The position numbers were made by a program, and so were the translations under genes. A stretch of DNA of 8,748 bases from an uncultured Clostridia bacterium (GTDB taxonomy: Bacteria; Bacillota; Clostridia; Christensenellales; Aristaeellaceae). Positions 6,527 through 8,748 of this stretch are shown here, piece by piece (positions within the stretch are counted from its first letter, which is position 1; each line of letters begins with the position of its first letter). A model generated the notes under the pieces. That model saw only the letters and a program-made list of their open reading frames with translations. It searched no databases and had not been told where the DNA came from. The stretch covers positions 1 to 8,748 of the forward strand of contig CAMDVP010000126.1 of NCBI GenBank assembly GCA_945877525.1, written 5' to 3'.

Positions 6527-8611
6527 ATGATGAACCGTAATGAAGCCCGGGCCCAGGCCCAGGCCCTTGTCGCGCAGATGACCCTGGAGGAGAAGGCCTC
6601 TCAGCTCCGTTTCGACGCCCCTGCCATTCCGCGCCTGGGCATTCCTGCCTACAACTGGTGGAATGAGGCGCTCCATGGCGTGGCCCGCGCCGGCACGGCC
6701 ACGGTGTTCCCCCAGGCCATCGGTCTGGCGGCGATTTTTGACGAGGATTTCCACGGCAAGGTGGCGGAGGTGATCTCCACCGAGGCCCGCGCCAAGTACA
6801 ACGGCCAGTCCGCCGAGGGCGACCGGGACATCTACAAGGGCCTGACCCTGTGGAGCCCCAACATCAACATTTTCCGCGATCCCCGCTGGGGCCGCGGCCA
6901 TGAAACCTATGGCGAGGATCCCTACCTGACCTCCCGCCTGGGCGTGCGCTTTATCGAAGGCGTGCAGGGCGAAGGCAAGTATATTAAGGCCGCTGCCTGC
7001 GCCAAGCACTTTGCCGTGCACTCCGGCCCCGAGGCCATCCGCCATGAGTTCGACGCTCAGGCCACCCCCAGGGACATGGAGGAAACCTACCTGCCCGCCT
7101 TTGAGGCCGCGGTGAAGGAAGCCCATGTGGAGGCCGTCATGGGTGCGTACAACCGCGTCAACGGCGAGCCCGCCTGCGGCTCCAAAACGCTGCTGGTGGA
7201 TATCCTCCGGGAAAAGTGGGGCTTTGAGGGACATGTGACCAGCGACTGCTGGGCCATCGCCGACTTCCACATGCACCATATGGTGACCTCCACCGCGCCG
7301 GAATCCGCCGCCCTGGCCATCAAAAACGGCTGCGACGTGAACTGCGGCAACACCTACCTGCATCTGCTGCAGGCCTATCAGGAGGGCCTGGTGACCGAGG
7401 ATCAGATTACCCTGGCGGCCGAGCGCCTGTTCACCACCCGCTACATGCTGGGCCTGTTTGCCGACGACTGCGAGTATGACAGGATCAGCTATCTGGAAAA
7501 CGACACCGATGAGCACGACGCCCTGGCGCTGCAGGCAGCAGAGAAGTCGATGGTGCTGCTCAGGAACGACGGCGTGCTGCCCCTGGACGAAACGAAGATC
7601 AAGACCGTGGCGGTGATCGGCCCCAACGCCGACAGCAAGCCCGCCCTGGAGGGCAACTACTGCGGCACCTCCAGCCGGTATGTCACCTTCCTGGAGGGCA
7701 TCCGCGCCTACTGCCGCGAGCGGGGCATCCGCGTGCTGTACAGTCAGGGCTGCCCGTTGTCTACCGAAAGGACGGAGAATCTGGCCCAGCCCGGCGACCG
7801 TCTGGCCGAAGCCCGGCTTTGTGCCAAGGCGGCGGACGTGGTGATTGCCTGCGTAGGCCTGGACGCGACCCTGGAGGGCGAGGAGGGCGACACCGGCAAC
7901 CAGTACTTCAGCGGCGACAAGAAGGACCTGCAGCTGCCCGAACCCCAGCGCGTCCTGATGCAGACCCTTGCAAAGACCGGCAAGCCCCTGGTGACGGTGC
8001 TGGCGGTGGGCTCCTCCCTGAATGTTCCGGAGGGCAACGCCCAGGTGCTGGCGTGGTATCCCGGCCAGGCGGGCGGCACGGCGCTGGCGGAGATTCTCTT
8101 CGGCCGCGTGAGCCCCTCCGGCAAGCTGCCCGTGACCTTCTACCACGATGTGGCCGACCTGCCCGAGTTCACCGACTACCACATGGAAAACCGCACCTAC
8201 CGCTACTACACCGGCACGCCGCTGTATCCCTTCGGCTTCGGCCTGAGCTACACCACCTTCGCGGTGGAGAACCTCCGTCCCGCGGCGGATCATGTGACCG
8301 TCACGGTGACCAACACCGGCGCCATGGACGCGGAAACGGTGGTGGAGGTGTATGTGCGCGACCGTACGTCGAAGTGGTCGCCCGTGCATCCGAGCCTGGC
8401 GGGCTTCGCCCGTGTGGCGCTGAAGGCGGGCGAGAAGCGCGAGGTCACCGTGAAGCTGAACCCCAACGCCTTCACGGTGGTGAACGCCGCTGGCGAGCGC
8501 ATCCGCGACGGCAAGGTCTTTGATATTCACGCCGGCCTGAGCCAGCCCGACGCGCGCAGCGTGGAGCTGATGGGCCAGGCGCCGCTGCATGCGGAGATGA
8601 CGGTGGAGTAA
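6527..8611 (+). CDS. Glycoside hydrolase family 3 protein, beta-xylosidase/beta-glucosidase type
   Basis: This retaining exo-glycosidase releases single sugars from the non-reducing end of beta-linked oligosaccharides. The 694 residues form the GH3 N-terminal barrel (about 20-305), the GH3 C-terminal alpha/beta domain (about 340-575) and a fibronectin III-like domain (about 600-672). The nucleophile is D240 in VTSDCWA, and KH at 160-161 and DPRWGRGHETYGED (118-131) line the sugar site. The acid/base is probably one of E450, E452 or E453 in LDATLEGEEGDTG. YNWWNEALHGVA (42-53) resembles beta-xylosidase-type GH3 enzymes more than classical beta-glucosidases, so xylosidase, arabinosidase or glucosidase activity are all possible. 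There is no signal peptide, membrane segment or PA14 insert, so it should act in the cytoplasm on imported oligosaccharides. It is divergent from the HAD-hprK-glucokinase unit, with 159 bp between starts. Confidence 0.93.
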   Translation: MMNRNEARAQAQALVAQMTLEEKASQLRFDAPAIPRLGIPAYNWWNEALHGVARAGTATVFPQAIGLAAIFDEDFHGKVAEVISTEARAKYNGQSAEGDRDIYKGLTLWSPNINIFRDPRWGRGHETYGEDPYLTSRLGVRFIEGVQGEGKYIKAAACAKHFAVHSGPEAIRHEFDAQATPRDMEETYLPAFEAAVKEAHVEAVMGAYNRVNGEPACGSKTLLVDILREKWGFEGHVTSDCWAIADFHMHHMVTSTAPESAALAIKNGCDVNCGNTYLHLLQAYQEGLVTEDQITLAAERLFTTRYMLGLFADDCEYDRISYLENDTDEHDALALQAAEKSMVLLRNDGVLPLDETKIKTVAVIGPNADSKPALEGNYCGTSSRYVTFLEGIRAYCRERGIRVLYSQGCPLSTERTENLAQPGDRLAEARLCAKAADVVIACVGLDATLEGEEGDTGNQYFSGDKKDLQLPEPQRVLMQTLAKTGKPLVTVLAVGSSLNVPEGNAQVLAWYPGQAGGTALAEILFGRVSPSGKLPVTFYHDVADLPEFTDYHMENRTYRYYTGTPLYPFGFGLSYTTFAVENLRPAADHVTVTVTNTGAMDAETVVEVYVRDRTSKWSPVHPSLAGFARVALKAGEKREVTVKLNPNAFTVVNAAGERIRDGKVFDIHAGLSQPDARSVELMGQAPLHAEMTVE

Positions 8612-8629
8612 GAAAAAAATGATGCGCAA

Positions 8630-8715
8630 ACCAATGGCAGGAAAGACTGTGCCGGATAGATTCGCGAAGATAAACTGGCTTTTCGGCCCGACACAGTCTT
8701 TCCGCTGCCGTTGGT
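8630..8715 (+). repeat. Long imperfect inverted repeat (hairpin) downstream of the GH3 gene
   Basis: Arms 8630-8655 and 8688-8715 can fold back. The outer helix pairs 8630-8640 with 8705-8715 (11 bp, one T:G). A 2-nt bulge (8703-8704) follows. The inner helix pairs 8641-8651 with 8692-8702 (11 perfect bp, GAAAGACTGTG). After one mismatch (8652/8691) come 3 more pairs, and the loop is 32 nt. It starts 18 nt after the GH3 stop. Read on the plus strand no T-run follows. Read on the minus strand the hairpin is followed, 10 nt later, by seven T (8619-8613). It may slow or end transcription from either side, protect the GH3 mRNA 3' end, or be a copy of a dispersed palindromic element. The function is not established. 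Bases 8716-8748 beyond it hold nothing I recognise. Confidence 0.7.
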
Positions 8716-8748
8716 CGTGAGTTGGGGCGTAGCGGTTCAACGGTCGCA

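Noticed and set aside
6470..8740. Minus-strand open frame (756 codons) opposite the GH3 gene
   Set aside because: It needs a TTG start beyond the hairpin, covers the whole GH3 gene antisense, and has a His/Gly/Ala/Val-rich translation without any known domain.
8721..8748. Possible 5' end of a tRNA at the right edge (GGGGCGTAGC followed by GGTTCAACGGT)
   Set aside because: The GCGG/TCGC pairing resembles a D-stem, but the conserved A14 and A21 positions do not fit and the sequence ends before any anticodon or T-arm. It cannot be supported.

Overview
The window reads as a compact, GC-rich stretch of a Gram-positive (Firmicutes, probably Clostridia) chromosome. This rests on three things visible here: the dgt-like / dnaG / rpoD gene order, an HPr kinase/phosphorylase gene, and strong AGGAGG-type ribosome binding sites. 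The coding bias and the sugar enzymes would suit a plant-fibre-using gut anaerobe, but the species cannot be named from this sequence.

There are three transcription blocks. (1) Bases 1-3560, minus strand: a dGTPase-like HD phosphohydrolase, DNA primase (dnaG), and the 5' part of the primary sigma factor gene (rpoD/sigA), which runs off the left edge. This is the Firmicutes form of the macromolecular synthesis operon, coupling dNTP housekeeping, replication priming and housekeeping transcription. A candidate extended -10 promoter sits just upstream of the first gene. (2) Bases 3601-6426, minus strand: a self-contained unit with a strong extended -10 promoter, a Cof-type HAD phosphatase, hprK (ATGA overlap), a ROK-family glucokinase and an intrinsic terminator. 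It joins a sugar kinase, a probable sugar-phosphate phosphatase and the kinase that sets the phosphorylation state of HPr, the core switch of carbon catabolite control in Firmicutes. (3) Bases 6463-8715, plus strand: a divergent gene for a cytoplasmic-looking GH3 beta-xylosidase/beta-glucosidase, followed by a long imperfect hairpin without a T-run.

The likely logic of blocks 2 and 3 is that imported oligosaccharides are cut by the GH3 enzyme inside the cell. Released glucose is phosphorylated by the ROK kinase, and HprK reads the resulting glycolytic state. Apart from the last 137 bases there is no non-coding stretch longer than about 160 bp.

I see no mobile element, CRISPR array, defence cassette or clearly new system. 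The points most worth checking are the hairpin at 8630-8715, the phosphatase-hprK-glucokinase arrangement with its divergent glycosidase, and the start codon corrections for rpoD (TTG) and the HAD gene (GTG).
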